From Rhodospirillales bacterium 70-18 (lineage in GTDB: Bacteria; Pseudomonadota; Alphaproteobacteria; Acetobacterales; Acetobacteraceae), in contig MKWE01000005.1 of NCBI GenBank assembly GCA_001899585.1, positions 1-64,000 of the forward strand: DNA of 64,000 bases, read 5' to 3'. This document shows positions 12,051 through 22,975 of the stretch, in pieces. The translations under genes and the position numbers were made by a program. The notes beneath the pieces are model-generated. The model did not search any database. It saw only the letters and a program-made list of their open reading frames with translations, and was not told the origin of the DNA. How positions within the stretch are numbered: the stretch's first letter is position 1; each line of letters begins with the position of its first letter.

Positions 12051-13856
12051 ATGCGCGCCCTGTTCAGCCTTCTGAGGGATGTCTGGCGCCTCGCGGCCCC
12101 CTATTACGCCTCCCGCGACAAATGGGCCGCGCGCGGGCTGCTGGGGGCAATCATCGCGCTGAACCTGTCGCTGGTGGGCATCGAGGTGGTGCTCAGCTTC
12201 TGGAACCGGGCCTTCTACAACGCCCTGCAGGACAAGGACTGGGGCAGCTTCATCTCGCTGCTGTTCTTCTACCAGAAGGGGCCACGGGGGGTGATGCCCG
12301 GCTTCTGCAGCATCGCCGCCGTCTATATCGTGGTGGCCATCTACCGCACCTACCTGACCCAGTGGCTGCAGATCAACTGGCGCCGCTGGATGACGGAACA
12401 TCTGCTGGACCAATGGCTTGCCGACCGCGCCTATTACCGCATCAGCCTCACCGCGCCGCTGAACGGCCAAGGTGGCGGGGGCGGCGAGGCCGGGCGGGAG
12501 GGGCTGCTGGGCACCGACAACCCGGACCAGCGCATCGCCGAGGACCTGCGCAACTTCGTCAACGACACGCTGGCGCTGGGGCTGGACCTGCTGACCAGCA
12601 TCGTGTCGCTGTTCAGCTTCATCGCCATCCTGTGGTCGCTGTCCGGCGCGCTCACGCTGTTCGGCTGGGCGATCCCCGGGTACATGGTCTGGGTGGCGCT
12701 GGTGTATGCCGGGCTGGGCACCTGGGTGACCCATCTGGTCGGCCATCCGCTGGCGCTGCTGAACTTCCGCCAGCAGACGGTGGAGGCCGATTTCCGCTTC
12801 GCCCTGGCGCGGCTGCGCGAGAACATGGAGGGCGTGGCCCTGCATAACGGCGAGGCGGACGAGCATCGCGGCCTGTCCGCCCGGTTCGCGGCGCTGGCGG
12901 AGAACTGGTGGGCGATCATGCGGCGCTCAGCGATGCTGAACGGGCTGGTTGCCGGCTATGGCCAGGTGGCAAGCGTATTCCCCATCATTGTCGCGGCGCC
13001 GCATTATTTCGCCGGAAGCATGACGCTGGGCGGTCTGACCCAGACCGCCGGCTCGTTCGGCCAGGTGCAGGCCTCGTTGTCCTGGTTCGTGAACCTGTAC
13101 GCGGCGCTGGCCTCCTGGCGTGCCACGGTGGACCGGCTGACCACCTTCCGCGCCGCCATCGCCGAGGCCCGCGCCGCGGCCACCGCCCTGCCGCCGCTGC
13201 CGCCCTCGGCCGACGCGTCGTGGCGGCTGGAGGATCTCACCATCAGCCTGCCGGACGGGCGCACCCTGCTGTCGCACGCCGCCCTCACGCTGCCGCCCGG
13301 CCGCGCCGTGGTGGTCTCCGGCCGCTCGGGGGCGGGCAAGTCCACGCTGTTCCGGGCGCTGGCGGGCATCTGGCCGTTCCGCAGCGGGCGGGTGCGCCGC
13401 CCCGCCGGCAGCGTGCTGTTCCTGCCGCAGCGGCCCTATATCCCGCTGGGCACGCTGCGCCACGCCATCACCTACCCCGCCGGCGCGGCGGCGCACTCCG
13501 ATGCCGCGGTGGCCGATGCGCTGCGCAAAGCCGGGCTGGGCCACCTGGAGGGCAGGCTGGACGAGGGCGATTCGCTGGCCCAGCGCCTCTCGGGCGGCGA
13601 GCAGCAGCGCCTGGCGCTGGCCCGCGCGCTGCTGGCGCGGCCGGACTGGCTGTTCCTCGACGAGGCCACCGCCAGCCTGGACCCGGAGGCGGAGGCGGAA
13701 CTCTACGCCACGCTGAAGCGCGAATTGCCGGGCACCACCATCGTCTCCATCGCCCACCGCCCCAGCGTGGCGGCCTTCCACGACGACCGGCTGGTGCTGG
13801 ACCAGTCCGCCGACCCGACGGGGCGCCTGATCCCGGCGCCGCTGCTGCCGGCCTGA
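12051..13856 (+). CDS. ABC transporter, fused permease and ATPase (SbmA/BacA-YddA type)
   Basis: A 601-residue half-transporter. Residues about 1-340 form the ABC_membrane_2/SbmA-BacA-like transmembrane domain, with EVVLSFWNRAFYNALQDKDW near residue 45 typical of it and about six membrane segments. The C-terminal ATPase has Walker A GRSGAGKST (about 425), signature LSGGEQQRLALARAL (about 510), Walker B DWLFLDEATASLD and switch His in VSIAHRP. This is the YddA/Rv1819c architecture, so a homodimeric inner-membrane transporter is expected. Relatives move peptides, antimicrobial peptides or cobalamin; the substrate here is unknown. Confidence 0.9.
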   Translation: MRALFSLLRDVWRLAAPYYASRDKWAARGLLGAIIALNLSLVGIEVVLSFWNRAFYNALQDKDWGSFISLLFFYQKGPRGVMPGFCSIAAVYIVVAIYRTYLTQWLQINWRRWMTEHLLDQWLADRAYYRISLTAPLNGQGGGGGEAGREGLLGTDNPDQRIAEDLRNFVNDTLALGLDLLTSIVSLFSFIAILWSLSGALTLFGWAIPGYMVWVALVYAGLGTWVTHLVGHPLALLNFRQQTVEADFRFALARLRENMEGVALHNGEADEHRGLSARFAALAENWWAIMRRSAMLNGLVAGYGQVASVFPIIVAAPHYFAGSMTLGGLTQTAGSFGQVQASLSWFVNLYAALASWRATVDRLTTFRAAIAEARAAATALPPLPPSADASWRLEDLTISLPDGRTLLSHAALTLPPGRAVVVSGRSGAGKSTLFRALAGIWPFRSGRVRRPAGSVLFLPQRPYIPLGTLRHAITYPAGAAAHSDAAVADALRKAGLGHLEGRLDEGDSLAQRLSGGEQQRLALARALLARPDWLFLDEATASLDPEAEAELYATLKRELPGTTIVSIAHRPSVAAFHDDRLVLDQSADPTGRLIPAPLLPA

Positions 13857-14095
13857 CCGGAGCGCCGCGGCGGCAAGCAGGACGGGGCATTGCCCAGCCC
13901 GGTTCATTTTCGCGACCTGTTTGTTACTGCCCGATCCGCCAATTTGTACTTAATCGAAATGAATGCAGGGCGCCGCGCGGCCGCGAGGCTTCCACTGTCC
14001 GCAAGGCGACGGGACACACCGGCTGACGTGATCGGTGCCCTATGTCGGCTGGTCGGCCGATGCGGGACGGATGACCAGCCACTTGGAGGTACCAC
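13857..14095. other. spacer with no gene seen
   Basis: About 240 bases. A 69-codon frame exists but lacks a ribosome site and resembles nothing. The stretch around 13905-13965 is more AT-rich and is the likely promoter region of the small lipoprotein gene at 14096. Confidence 0.4.
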
Positions 14096-14263
14096 ATGAA
14101 ACGGATCACCTTGACGACCGCCGTGCTGCTGCCGCTGCTCGCGCTCGGCGCGTGCGGCCGCACGACGGGGGATCGTGCCGTCAGCGGCGCCGGGATCGGC
14201 GCCGGCGCCGGGGCGCTCACCAGCCCGGGCCAGATCAACCTCGGCCGGCCGATCTGGCGGTAG
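14096..14263 (+). CDS. small glycine-rich lipoprotein, 55 aa
   Basis: The ATG at 14096 follows TTGGAGGT with good spacing. The peptide starts MKRITLTTAVLLPLLALGAC, a lipoprotein signal with lipobox LGAC (Cys20 modified). A short glycine-zipper-like run follows (SGAGIGAGAGALTSP). It resembles the tiny glycine-zipper lipoproteins of the envelope found in many proteobacteria. It heads a short plus-strand pair with the interrupted OmpA-domain gene 45 bases downstream. Confidence 0.65.
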   Translation: MKRITLTTAVLLPLLALGACGRTTGDRAVSGAGIGAGAGALTSPGQINLGRPIWR

Positions 14264-14307
14264 GCCACTCGGCTCCAACACTGATTCAGCAGAAAATGGA
14301 GGCTATA

Positions 14308-14784
14308 ATGCGCCAATCCGGACCAATCCTGTGCTCGCTCGCCGCCGTCCTGGCCATTTCCGCGGTTGCGGCCTGCGCCCAGCAGGCCCCGCCGCCGCCC
14401 GCCGCGCCGCAGCACGATGCCGCGACGGCCGGGCCCGAACTGGCCGGCGCCTAGTACCAGGTCTACTTCGACACCGGCAGCTCGGCGGTGAACCCGCGCG
14501 GGCAAATGATCGTCGGGAAGGTCGCCTATGTGGTGCAGAACGACCCGACCGCGCGGGTGACGGTGATCGGCCGGACCGACCGGATCGGCGCGCCGCCCGC
14601 CAACCTCGCCCTGTCCCAGCGGCGGGCGAACGCGGTTCGTGATGCCCTCGTCGCCGCCGGCGTGCCGGCCGACCGGATCGACACCAGCTGGACCGGCGAG
14701 CCCACGCAAGGCGCGCCGCCCAGCGACGCCGTCGATCCGCGCAACCGCGTGGTGGACGTGACCGTCGTCAAGCAGCCCGGCTGA
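14308..14784 (+). pseudogene. OmpA-domain lipoprotein interrupted by an in-frame TAG
   Basis: The ATG at 14308 (GGAGG 9 bases before) begins a lipoprotein signal with lipobox-like AVAAC (Cys23) and a Pro/Ala linker, then reads TAG at 14452-14454. The same frame continues without any shift into a complete OmpA/Pal peptidoglycan-binding domain (YQVYFDTGSSAVNPRG, LSQRRANAVRDALVAAGV, DPRNRVVDVTVV) to TGA at 14782-14784. The amber codon replaces a residue directly before the conserved YxVYFD strand. Frame, codon bias and domain are otherwise intact, so this is a recent nonsense mutation, a sequencing error or a readthrough gene. Full-length product would be 158 residues. Confidence 0.8.
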
Positions 14785-14793
14785 GGGCAAGCC

Positions 14794-14833
14794 AGAGGGT
14801 GATGGCCGCTTCTTTCAGCGGCCATCACCCTCT
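14794..14833. terminator. perfect 17-bp hairpin between convergent genes
   Basis: AGAGGGTGATGGCCGCT (14794-14810), loop TCTTTC, then the exact complement (14817-14833). It lies between the OmpA-domain gene (plus) and a minus-strand lipoprotein gene, so it can end transcription from both sides, although no long T-run follows. The loop and the adjoining CCGCT/AGCGG pairs recur in the hairpin at 36726. Confidence 0.75.
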
Positions 14834-14843
14834 CGCCGCAACG

Positions 14844-15146
14844 TCAGCGGCGGTCTGGCACCTGGTTGGGCCAGGCGCGGTTTTGGTCGCCCTGGCGGTT
14901 GTCGTGCGGGCGGCTCGGCCCCTCGTCATAGCCGCCCCGGTGCCCCGGGGGGCCGTATCCCGGGTAGCCTCGGTCGATGATGCATCCGCCGAGCATGGTG
15001 GCGGCCAGCAAGGCGGCGAGCGGCAGGACGGCGCGCGCTTTGGCAAAACTCCTGGGGACAAAGTTCCTGGGCGTGACAACGCTCCATGGTCCGAGGCGGG
15101 ATTCGGCGGATCGCACGGAGGGAGAATCGACGGTGTACACCCCCAC
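14844..15146 (-). CDS. putative small lipoprotein, start uncertain
   Basis: The frame contains a lipoprotein signal (RSFAKARAVLPLAALLAATMLGGC, given here only as its core LLAATMLGGC) followed by a hydrophilic Gly/Arg/Pro/Asn-rich tail (GYPGYGPPGHRGGYDEG and an end in PNQVPDRR). The first possible start is GTG at 15146, another GTG lies about 11 codons further in, and neither has a good ribosome site. Without the lipobox I would not call it. Function unknown. Confidence 0.5.
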   Translation of the reverse strand: MGVYTVDSPSVRSAESRLGPWSVVTPRNFVPRSFAKARAVLPLAALLAATMLGGCIIDRGYPGYGPPGHRGGYDEGPSRPHDNRQGDQNRAWPNQVPDRR

Positions 15147-15178
15147 GACAGGGACAGGCGGCCGGATTCATCCGCCTG

Positions 15179-15274
15179 TCAGCGGTACATCATGTGACCG
15201 CCGAGCCCCCCGAGCAGCCACATGATGATCAGTATCATCAGGATCAGCACGACGATCAGGAGGATCATACCCAT
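15179..15274 (-). CDS. 31-residue single-span membrane miniprotein
   Basis: The minus-strand ATG at 15274 is preceded by AGAGGTG with 6-7 bases spacing. The peptide is almost entirely hydrophobic (MGMILLIVVLILMILIIMW, then a short Gly-rich tail with HMMYR). It is one transmembrane helix with a basic C-terminus. Many bacteria encode such peptides among stress genes; I cannot assign a family. The ribosome site and the concentration of Ile/Leu/Met codons in a GC-rich genome argue that it is real. Confidence 0.5.
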   Translation of the reverse strand: MGMILLIVVLILMILIIMWLLGGLGGHMMYR

Positions 15275-15516
15275 GGCGCACCTCTACGGTGGTTTCGGAT
15301 AACGCTCACGCCAGCGGACAGGCCCTCTCCGAGAGGCGAACCCCTCCCGCGCCTTGGATCGGGGCAACCGGGAGGCCTGTGCCGGAACACGAAAATGTCC
15401 TCGATGAGCACGGCAGAGCGCAAAACATGCGACAGCTGAAAACCAAGTTATGAAATCTTCACTACGCCACTATATCTTGAAACGATGTGGGCTTCGGTAG
15501 CCGGACAGGCGACGGG
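15275..15516. other. spacer with no gene seen
   Basis: About 240 bases between the miniprotein gene and the end of the CpxP-like gene. The part around 15380-15480 is AT-richer. I see no hairpin with a T-run and no convincing reading frame. Confidence 0.4.
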
Positions 15517-16005
15517 TCAGCGCTTGCGGCGCGGGCCGGCGCCGTCGCGGAACAGGGTGTCGGCGGTCTGCTTCTGGCCGGGAGAGAGCGAATCGTACAG
15601 CGACTGGAAGGCCGTTGCCAGGCGTTGGATGTCCTGGGCGTGCTGCACGGCGACGTCGGCGAAGGACTGCATGTTGTCCGCCGCGTTCATGGTGTCGAGC
15701 CGGGCGCCGCGCCGGTCGAAGATTTTGGCCATGTTGGCGGCATTGTCGCGCATCACCCGGGCGAACTGGTCCCAGTGCGGCTGCTGCGCCGCGGTGATCG
15801 CCAATTCGTCATGCAACTGCGTGATGTGGTCTTCCACCCGCTGGGTCCGCTGCGCGGGCGTCAGCACGGGCGCCTCGTCCTGCGAGGGCGCGGCCGGAGA
15901 GGCGGCCGGCGCCGCCTGGGCGAAGGCGCCGGTCGGCAGAGCGAGCGCAGGCAGCGCCAGCGCGGCGAGCAGGGCGGCGGCCGAGGTGGGGAATGTCAGG
16001 CGCAT
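15517..16005 (-). CDS. periplasmic Spy/CpxP-like protein
   Basis: A 162-residue exported protein. The ATG at 16005 follows GGAGG and starts a Sec signal peptide with cleavage near GAFAQA. After an Ala/Pro linker comes a helical region with the family motif LTPAQRTQRVEDHITQLHDE and further helices (AAQQPHWDQFARVMRDNAANM, YDSLSPGQKQTADTLF) carrying a second LTxxQ-like SPGQKQ. CpxP and Spy bind unfolded proteins in the periplasm or modulate envelope-stress sensing. The Arg/Lys-rich C-terminus follows the second motif. It lies 52 bases downstream of the proline/tyrosine-rich gene. Confidence 0.8.
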   Translation of the reverse strand: MRLTFPTSAAALLAALALPALALPTGAFAQAAPAASPAAPSQDEAPVLTPAQRTQRVEDHITQLHDELAITAAQQPHWDQFARVMRDNAANMAKIFDRRGARLDTMNAADNMQSFADVAVQHAQDIQRLATAFQSLYDSLSPGQKQTADTLFRDGAGPRRKR

Positions 16006-16057
16006 GGCGGTCCTCCGTTGTTTGGGTGCGGGCAGGCGCGCATTCGCCTGCCCGCCG

Positions 16058-16414
16058 TCAGCGGCCATAGCCGTAGTAGATCACCGGCGGCGGCGCGTAG
16101 TAGCGAGGCGGCGGCGGCGGGTAATAGACCGGCGGCGGCGGGTAGTATGCCGGCGGCGGGGCATAATAGACCGGCGGCGGCGGAGCCAATACGCCGCCGA
16201 TGATAGCCCCCAGGCCGAGGCCCAGCAGAGCGCCGCCGATCCAGGCGCCGGAATTGTCGCGGCGGTAGCCGCCGTCATGCTGGTATCGGCCCGGCCCGGG
16301 GCGGCCGGGCGGCTGTGCCATCGCCGGCGCCGGCACCGCGAGCGCCGCGGCCAGCGCCAGAACGCCGATGCCGCGGAACAGGCCGATGCCGCGGAACGAG
16401 GGGGAGCGGGTCAT
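16058..16414 (-). CDS. secreted Pro/Tyr-repeat protein with glycine zipper
   Basis: A 118-residue protein with ATG at 16414 after AAGGAGA. Residues 1-34 are a signal peptide ending near PAMAQ. Residues about 57-75 (GGALLGLGLGAIIGGVLA) form a glycine-zipper helix that can insert in or line a membrane. The C-terminal third is a run of PPPPVYY/PPPAYY repeats. Such small proteins are seen in alphaproteobacterial envelopes, usually annotated only as hypothetical. It is likely co-transcribed with the CpxP-like gene. Confidence 0.7.
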   Translation of the reverse strand: MTRSPSFRGIGLFRGIGVLALAAALAVPAPAMAQPPGRPGPGRYQHDGGYRRDNSGAWIGGALLGLGLGAIIGGVLAPPPPVYYAPPPAYYPPPPVYYPPPPPRYYAPPPVIYYGYGR

Positions 16415-16571
16415 CGCGCATCTCCTTTATCTGAAGCGGGCAGCTGAAGCGCGCATCTGAGCGTAGGCGCCATTCGGGCAGGCGCCGGATGCGGACGGAT
16501 CGCAGGCGCGGGCGCGTCGCCCCGGCCATGTTCAGGCCCGCAAGCGCTGCCGGAGGACGGCCAGGACGGCA

Positions 16572-16585
16572 TTGATCTGGATCAA
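16572..16585. promoter_or_regulatory. FNR/FixK-type box TTGATCTGGATCAA
   Basis: The site is a perfect match to TTGAT-N4-ATCAA. It lies in the 360-base divergent spacer between the Pro/Tyr-repeat gene (minus, start 16414) and the AI-2E-family gene (plus, start 16718 or 16775). Which gene it serves is not clear from spacing. The rest of the spacer holds no gene. Confidence 0.6.
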
Positions 16586-16774
16586 CCGCAAGGCTCCGCT
16601 GCCGGCGCGGCCGCCCGGTTCGGCCTTGCGCCATAATGTCCATCTGCGCCACTTTCGGCGCCAACACGCCTGCAACCGTGCCGATGCCGGCCAGCCTCGC
16701 CGCGGTGAGCGCGGTTCATGAGGGAGCGGGAACGACAGATCGAGAGCACGCATCACGTTACCCGGACACCGGCC

Positions 16775-17826
16775 ATGACGGAACGCCTGTTGCCGCGCCG
16801 CTGGACGGTTTCGACTATTGTGCTGACCTGCGGCGTCGTGCTTGGCCTCGTGCTTTGCTATCTTCTGGCCATTCCGTTCATTCTGGCGATCGTCGGTTCG
16901 GTCACGCTGGCGGTGCTGTTCACCCCGCTCGACACGCGGATGCGGATGGCGCTGCGCTCGACCGGCCTGGCCGCCGCTGCCACGGTGGCCGTCGTGGCGG
17001 TCATCGTCGTGGTGCCGGCCTTCATGGTGGTCGGCACGCTGCTCAGCGAGGCCGACCGCAGCGCCGTGCTGGTCCGGTCGCTGATCGATTCCGGAACCTG
17101 GATGCGCGGGATCGAACGCCGGCCGTGGCTGCTGTCGACGCTCCGCTTGGTCAACGAGCGGCTCGACATACCGGAGTTGCTGAAGGGGGTGACGTCGTGG
17201 CTCGCCGGGTGGAGCAGCGCGTTCGTCCAGGGGTCGGTGACGGGAATGCTCAGCCTGATGCTGACATTCTACTTCCTGTTCTACCTGCTGCGGGACCGCG
17301 AGGCGATCCGCGCCGCCGTCGAGGATGCGCTGCCGCTGTCGCACGCGGAATTCGCGGGGCTCGCCGACCGGGTCGTGAACACGATCTTCGCCACCGTGCT
17401 CGGCATGACCGCGGTGGCGGCGCTGCAGGGCATCCTGGGCGGGGCCATGTTCTGGTTGCCCGCCCCGCTGTTCTGGGGCGTGCTGATGGGCCTGCTGGCG
17501 GTGGTGCCGTTCCTGGGGGCCTTCGTGATCTGGCGCCGACGGCCGTGCTCCTGGCACTGGCCGGCGATATCTGGGCGGCGGCGATACTGACCGCGTGGGG
17601 CACCATCGTCGTCGGGCTGGTGGACAACGTGGTCTACCCGATCCTGGTGGGCAAGCGGCTGATGCTGCACACGGTGCCGTCGTTCATCGCCATCGCCGGC
17701 GGACTGATCCTGCTGGGCGCGCCCGGGGTCGTGCTCGGCCCGGTGATCGCCTCGGTCTCGCTGGCGTTGCTGGGCATCCTGCGAAACCGGCTGGCGCGGC
17801 CGGCGGCTGCCCCGGGTGGCGGTTGA
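16775..17826 (+). pseudogene. AI-2E/PerM-family permease with a single-base frameshift
   Basis: From MTERLLPRRWTVSTIVL the frame codes for the PerM/AI-2E family: early hydrophobic pair, ALRSTGLAAAATVAVV, long periplasmic helical part, then MLTFYFLFYLLRDREAI and FWGVLMGLLAVVPFLGAFVIW. At about 17531-17534 the frame breaks. The matching continuation APTAVLLALAGDIWAAAIL through DNVVYPILVGKRLMLHTVPSF to the end is in another frame. One missing G in TGG(G)CGCC would restore about 350 residues, the family length. An upstream ATG at 16718 is an alternative start. Relatives are inner-membrane exporters of diverse or unknown substrates. It is either a true recent pseudogene or a sequencing slip. Confidence 0.85.
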
Positions 17827-17830
17827 GCGT

Positions 17831-17920
<90 letters not shown>

Positions 17921-18124
17921 GTTCCAAGCGGGCGCCGCGTTATAGGGACCCGCGCGGCAATCCGCAACGCCGGTTGCGCGGCCGCCCTGCGTAACCCGCG
18001 TTGACTCCGGCGCCGTCCACGCTATAAACCGCGCTCCCCGGTGACCGGAGCTTCCGGCCGCCGCCTCTTTTCGTTCGTCCGGGCATCATGCCCGCCGGCG
18101 GGTGAGCCACAGGATGCCAGACCG

Positions 18125-18439
18125 ATGTTCGCAGTGATCCGCACCGGCGGGAAACAGTACCGCGTGACCCAGGATGCCGTGCTGAAGGTGGAGAAGCTGG
18201 AGGCCGAAGCCGGCTCCACCATCACCTTCACCGACGTGCTCGCCGTGGGCTCCGAAGGCAACCTGACGATCGGCGCCCCCATCGTGGCCGGCGCCTCCGT
18301 CACCGCGACGGTGATCGCGCAGGACCGGCTGGACAAGGTCATCATCTTCAAGAAGCGTCGCCGGCAGAACAGCCGCCGCAAGAATGGCCACCGCCAGCAC
18401 GTCACCGTGCTGCGCGTCGCCGCCATCAACGCGGCCTAA
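18125..18439 (+). CDS. rplU: 50S ribosomal protein L21
   Basis: L21 binds 23S rRNA in the large subunit. The 104-residue product begins [16 protein letters not shown], the family signature, and holds [17 protein letters not shown], the basic rRNA-binding loop. It starts the block rplU-rpmA-obgE. The preceding ~120 bases after tRNA-Ser contain the likely promoter. Confidence 0.98.
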   Translation: MFAVIRTGGKQYRVTQDAVLKVEKLEAEAGSTITFTDVLAVGSEGNLTIGAPIVAGASVTATVIAQDRLDKVIIFKKRRRQNSRRKNGHRQHVTVLRVAAINAA

Positions 18440-18451
18440 GGAGCATCCACC

Positions 18452-20926
<2,475 letters not shown>

Positions 20927-20939
20927 CGTACTGGACGCC

Positions 20940-20997
20940 TTGTTTTATCGCGTGATTCAGACCCCCGGTGATTTCACCTGCGGTCATCGCGCTCTAA
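20940..20997 (-). repeat. 58-bp dispersed repeat, copy 1 (TAGAGCG-type)
   Basis: Read on the minus strand it starts TTAGAGCGCGATGACC, continues through CACCGGGGGTCTGAATC and ends ACGCGATAAAACAA. The sequence matches 36665-36723 with about five differences over 55 bases. Ends GAGCGCGAT and ATCACGCG make a partial dyad, and GGTGAAATCACC is an inner dyad. It lies 13 bases after the proB stop. Confidence 0.8.
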
Positions 20998-21049
20998 GCC
21001 CTGGCGGTCCGGCCCGCCGGGCGGCAAGATCGGAACGGGAGACGCCATC

Positions 21050-22330
21050 ATGGATGCCACCATCGAACCGCCCGCCACCGCCGCCACGTGGATGCAGGCC
21101 GCAGCCGCCCGCGCCCGCGCCGCCTCCGCCACCCTGGCACGGCTGCCGGCCGAGGCACGCGACGCCGCCCTGCGCGCCGCCGCCGCCGAACTGCGCGCCC
21201 GCGGCACCGCGATCCTCGCCGCCAACGCCGCCGACCTCGCCGCGTTCGACGCCGCCGGCGGCACCGCCGCCTTCCGCGACCGGCTGGCGCTGACGCCCGC
21301 GCGGGTGGAGGCGATGGCCAGGGGGCTGGACGACATCGCCGCCCTGCCCGACCCGCTGGCGCGCACCCTGGCCGAATGGAGCATGCCCAACGGCCTGCGC
21401 TTCAAGCGCATCGCCTCGCCGATCGGGGTGATCGGCATGATCTACGAAAGCCGCCCCAATGTCGGCGCCGACGCCGCCGGCTTGTGCCTGAAGGCCGGCA
21501 ACGCGGTGATTCTGCGCGGCGGCTCGGACAGTTTCCATTCCGCGCGCGCCATCCACGGCGCCGTCACCGCCGGGCTGCGCGCGGCCGGCGTGCCCGAGGA
21601 CGCGGTGCAGGTGCCGCCCGACACCGACCGTGCCCATGTCGCCGCCATGCTGGCCGCCGCCGGGCAGATCGATCTGCTGATCCCGCGCGGCGGCAAGAGC
21701 CTGGTGGAGCGCGTGCAGGCCGAGGCGCGGGTGCCGGTGCTGGCGCATGCCGAGGGCCTCTGCCACACCTATGTGCATACGCGCGCCGACCACGAGATGG
21801 CCCGGCGCATCGTCGCCAACGCCAAGATGCGCCGCACCGGCGTCTGCGGCGCCACCGAGACGCTGCTGATCGACGCCGCCATCGCCCCCGCGCTGCTGCC
21901 GGCGATCGTGGCCGACCTGCGGGCGCTGGGCTGCGATTTCCGCGCCGATGCGCGGGCGCGCGCCATCGTGGCCGACCTGCCCGCCGCCGCCGCGCGGGAT
22001 TTCGACACGGAATGGCTCGGCCCGGTGCTGTCCGTTGCCGTGGTCGATGGCGTGGAGGCGGCGCTGGCGCATATCCGCGCCCATGGCAGCGAGCACACCG
22101 AGGCGATCGTGACCGCCGACCCCGACGCCGCCGAGCGCTTCCTGCGCGGCCTGGACAGCGCGGTGGTGCTGTGGAACGCCTCCACCCAGTTCTGCGACGG
22201 CGGCGAGTTCGGCTTCGGCGCCGAGATCGGCATCGCCACCGGGCGCATCCATGCCCGCGGCCCGGTCGGCGTGGAACAGCTCACCACCTTCCGCTACCTC
22301 GTCCTCGGCTCCGGCCAGGTGCGCCCCTGA
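21050..22330 (+). CDS. proA: glutamate-5-semialdehyde dehydrogenase
   Basis: ProA reduces gamma-glutamyl phosphate to glutamate semialdehyde with NADPH. The 426-residue product shows PIGVIGMIYESRPNVGADAA, LKAGNAVILRGGSDSFHSA, the catalytic cysteine in RRTGVCGATETLLID and STQFCDGGEFGFGAEIGI. A GGGAG precedes ATG 21050. The last bases overlap the presumed nadD start. Confidence 0.97.
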   Translation: MDATIEPPATAATWMQAAAARARAASATLARLPAEARDAALRAAAAELRARGTAILAANAADLAAFDAAGGTAAFRDRLALTPARVEAMARGLDDIAALPDPLARTLAEWSMPNGLRFKRIASPIGVIGMIYESRPNVGADAAGLCLKAGNAVILRGGSDSFHSARAIHGAVTAGLRAAGVPEDAVQVPPDTDRAHVAAMLAAAGQIDLLIPRGGKSLVERVQAEARVPVLAHAEGLCHTYVHTRADHEMARRIVANAKMRRTGVCGATETLLIDAAIAPALLPAIVADLRALGCDFRADARARAIVADLPAAAARDFDTEWLGPVLSVAVVDGVEAALAHIRAHGSEHTEAIVTADPDAAERFLRGLDSAVVLWNASTQFCDGGEFGFGAEIGIATGRIHARGPVGVEQLTTFRYLVLGSGQVRP

Positions 22331-22971
22331 CCACACCCCTCCCCGGCGACCTGCCGCGCTTCGGCGACCGGCGGCGCATTCGCGTCGGCCTGCTGGGCGG
22401 CTCGTTCAACCCGGCCCATGCCGGCCACCTGCACGTGGCGGAGCTGGCGCGCCGGCGGCTGCGGCTGGCGCAGGTGTGGCTGCTGGTCTCGCCGGGCAAC
22501 CCGCTAAAGCCGGTGCACGGCATGGCCAGCCAGGCCGCCCGGCTGGCCTCGGCGCACGCCATCGCCGACGGGCGGCGGGTGCTGGCCACCGACATCGAGA
22601 GCCGCCTGGGCACCCGCTACACCGCCGACACGCTGCGCGCGCTGCGCATCCGCTTTCCGTGCGCGCGCTTCGTGTGGCTGATGGGAGCCGATAATCTGGA
22701 ACAGCTGCCACGCTGGCGGCGCTGGCGCAGGATCGCGGCGCACGTGGTATTTGCCGTGCTGCCGCGCCCTACCTACAATCACCGCGCGCTGGCGGGCCAG
22801 GCGGCGCTCGGCCTGCACGGCGCGCGGCGCGCGGCGCGGGCCGCCCCGGCGCTGGCGGCGATGCCGCCGCCGGCCTGGGTGTTCCTGCCGGCCCCGCAGC
22901 ACGCCGCCTCCGCCACCGCGATTCGCGCCGCCACCCGCCCAACCGCTCAATCAGCCGCCGCAGGAGTATAG
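22327..22971 (+). CDS. nadD: nicotinate-nucleotide adenylyltransferase, non-ATG start
   Basis: NadD joins nicotinate mononucleotide to AMP in NAD synthesis. The nucleotidyltransferase signature GGSFNPAHAGHLHVAELA lies near residue 24, with WLLVSPGNPLKP and FVWLMGADNLEQLPRWRRW following, and SATAIRA-like SATAIRAAT near the end. No ATG, GTG or TTG stands between the proA end and the first motif in this frame. The CTG at 22327 overlaps the proA TGA as CTGA, mirroring the ATGA couplings of this operon, and gives 214 residues. The start remains inferred. Confidence 0.9.
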   Translation: MTTPLPGDLPRFGDRRRIRVGLLGGSFNPAHAGHLHVAELARRRLRLAQVWLLVSPGNPLKPVHGMASQAARLASAHAIADGRRVLATDIESRLGTRYTADTLRALRIRFPCARFVWLMGADNLEQLPRWRRWRRIAAHVVFAVLPRPTYNHRALAGQAALGLHGARRAARAAPALAAMPPPAWVFLPAPQHAASATAIRAATRPTAQSAAAGV

Positions 22972-22975
22972 GACC

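Noticed and set aside
13890-14099. 69-codon frame before the small lipoprotein gene
   Set aside because: No ribosome site, crosses the real start at 14096 and has no motif.
16080-16200. Regular GGCGGCGG repeats as a DNA element
   Set aside because: They code for the PPPPVYY repeats of the minus-strand protein.
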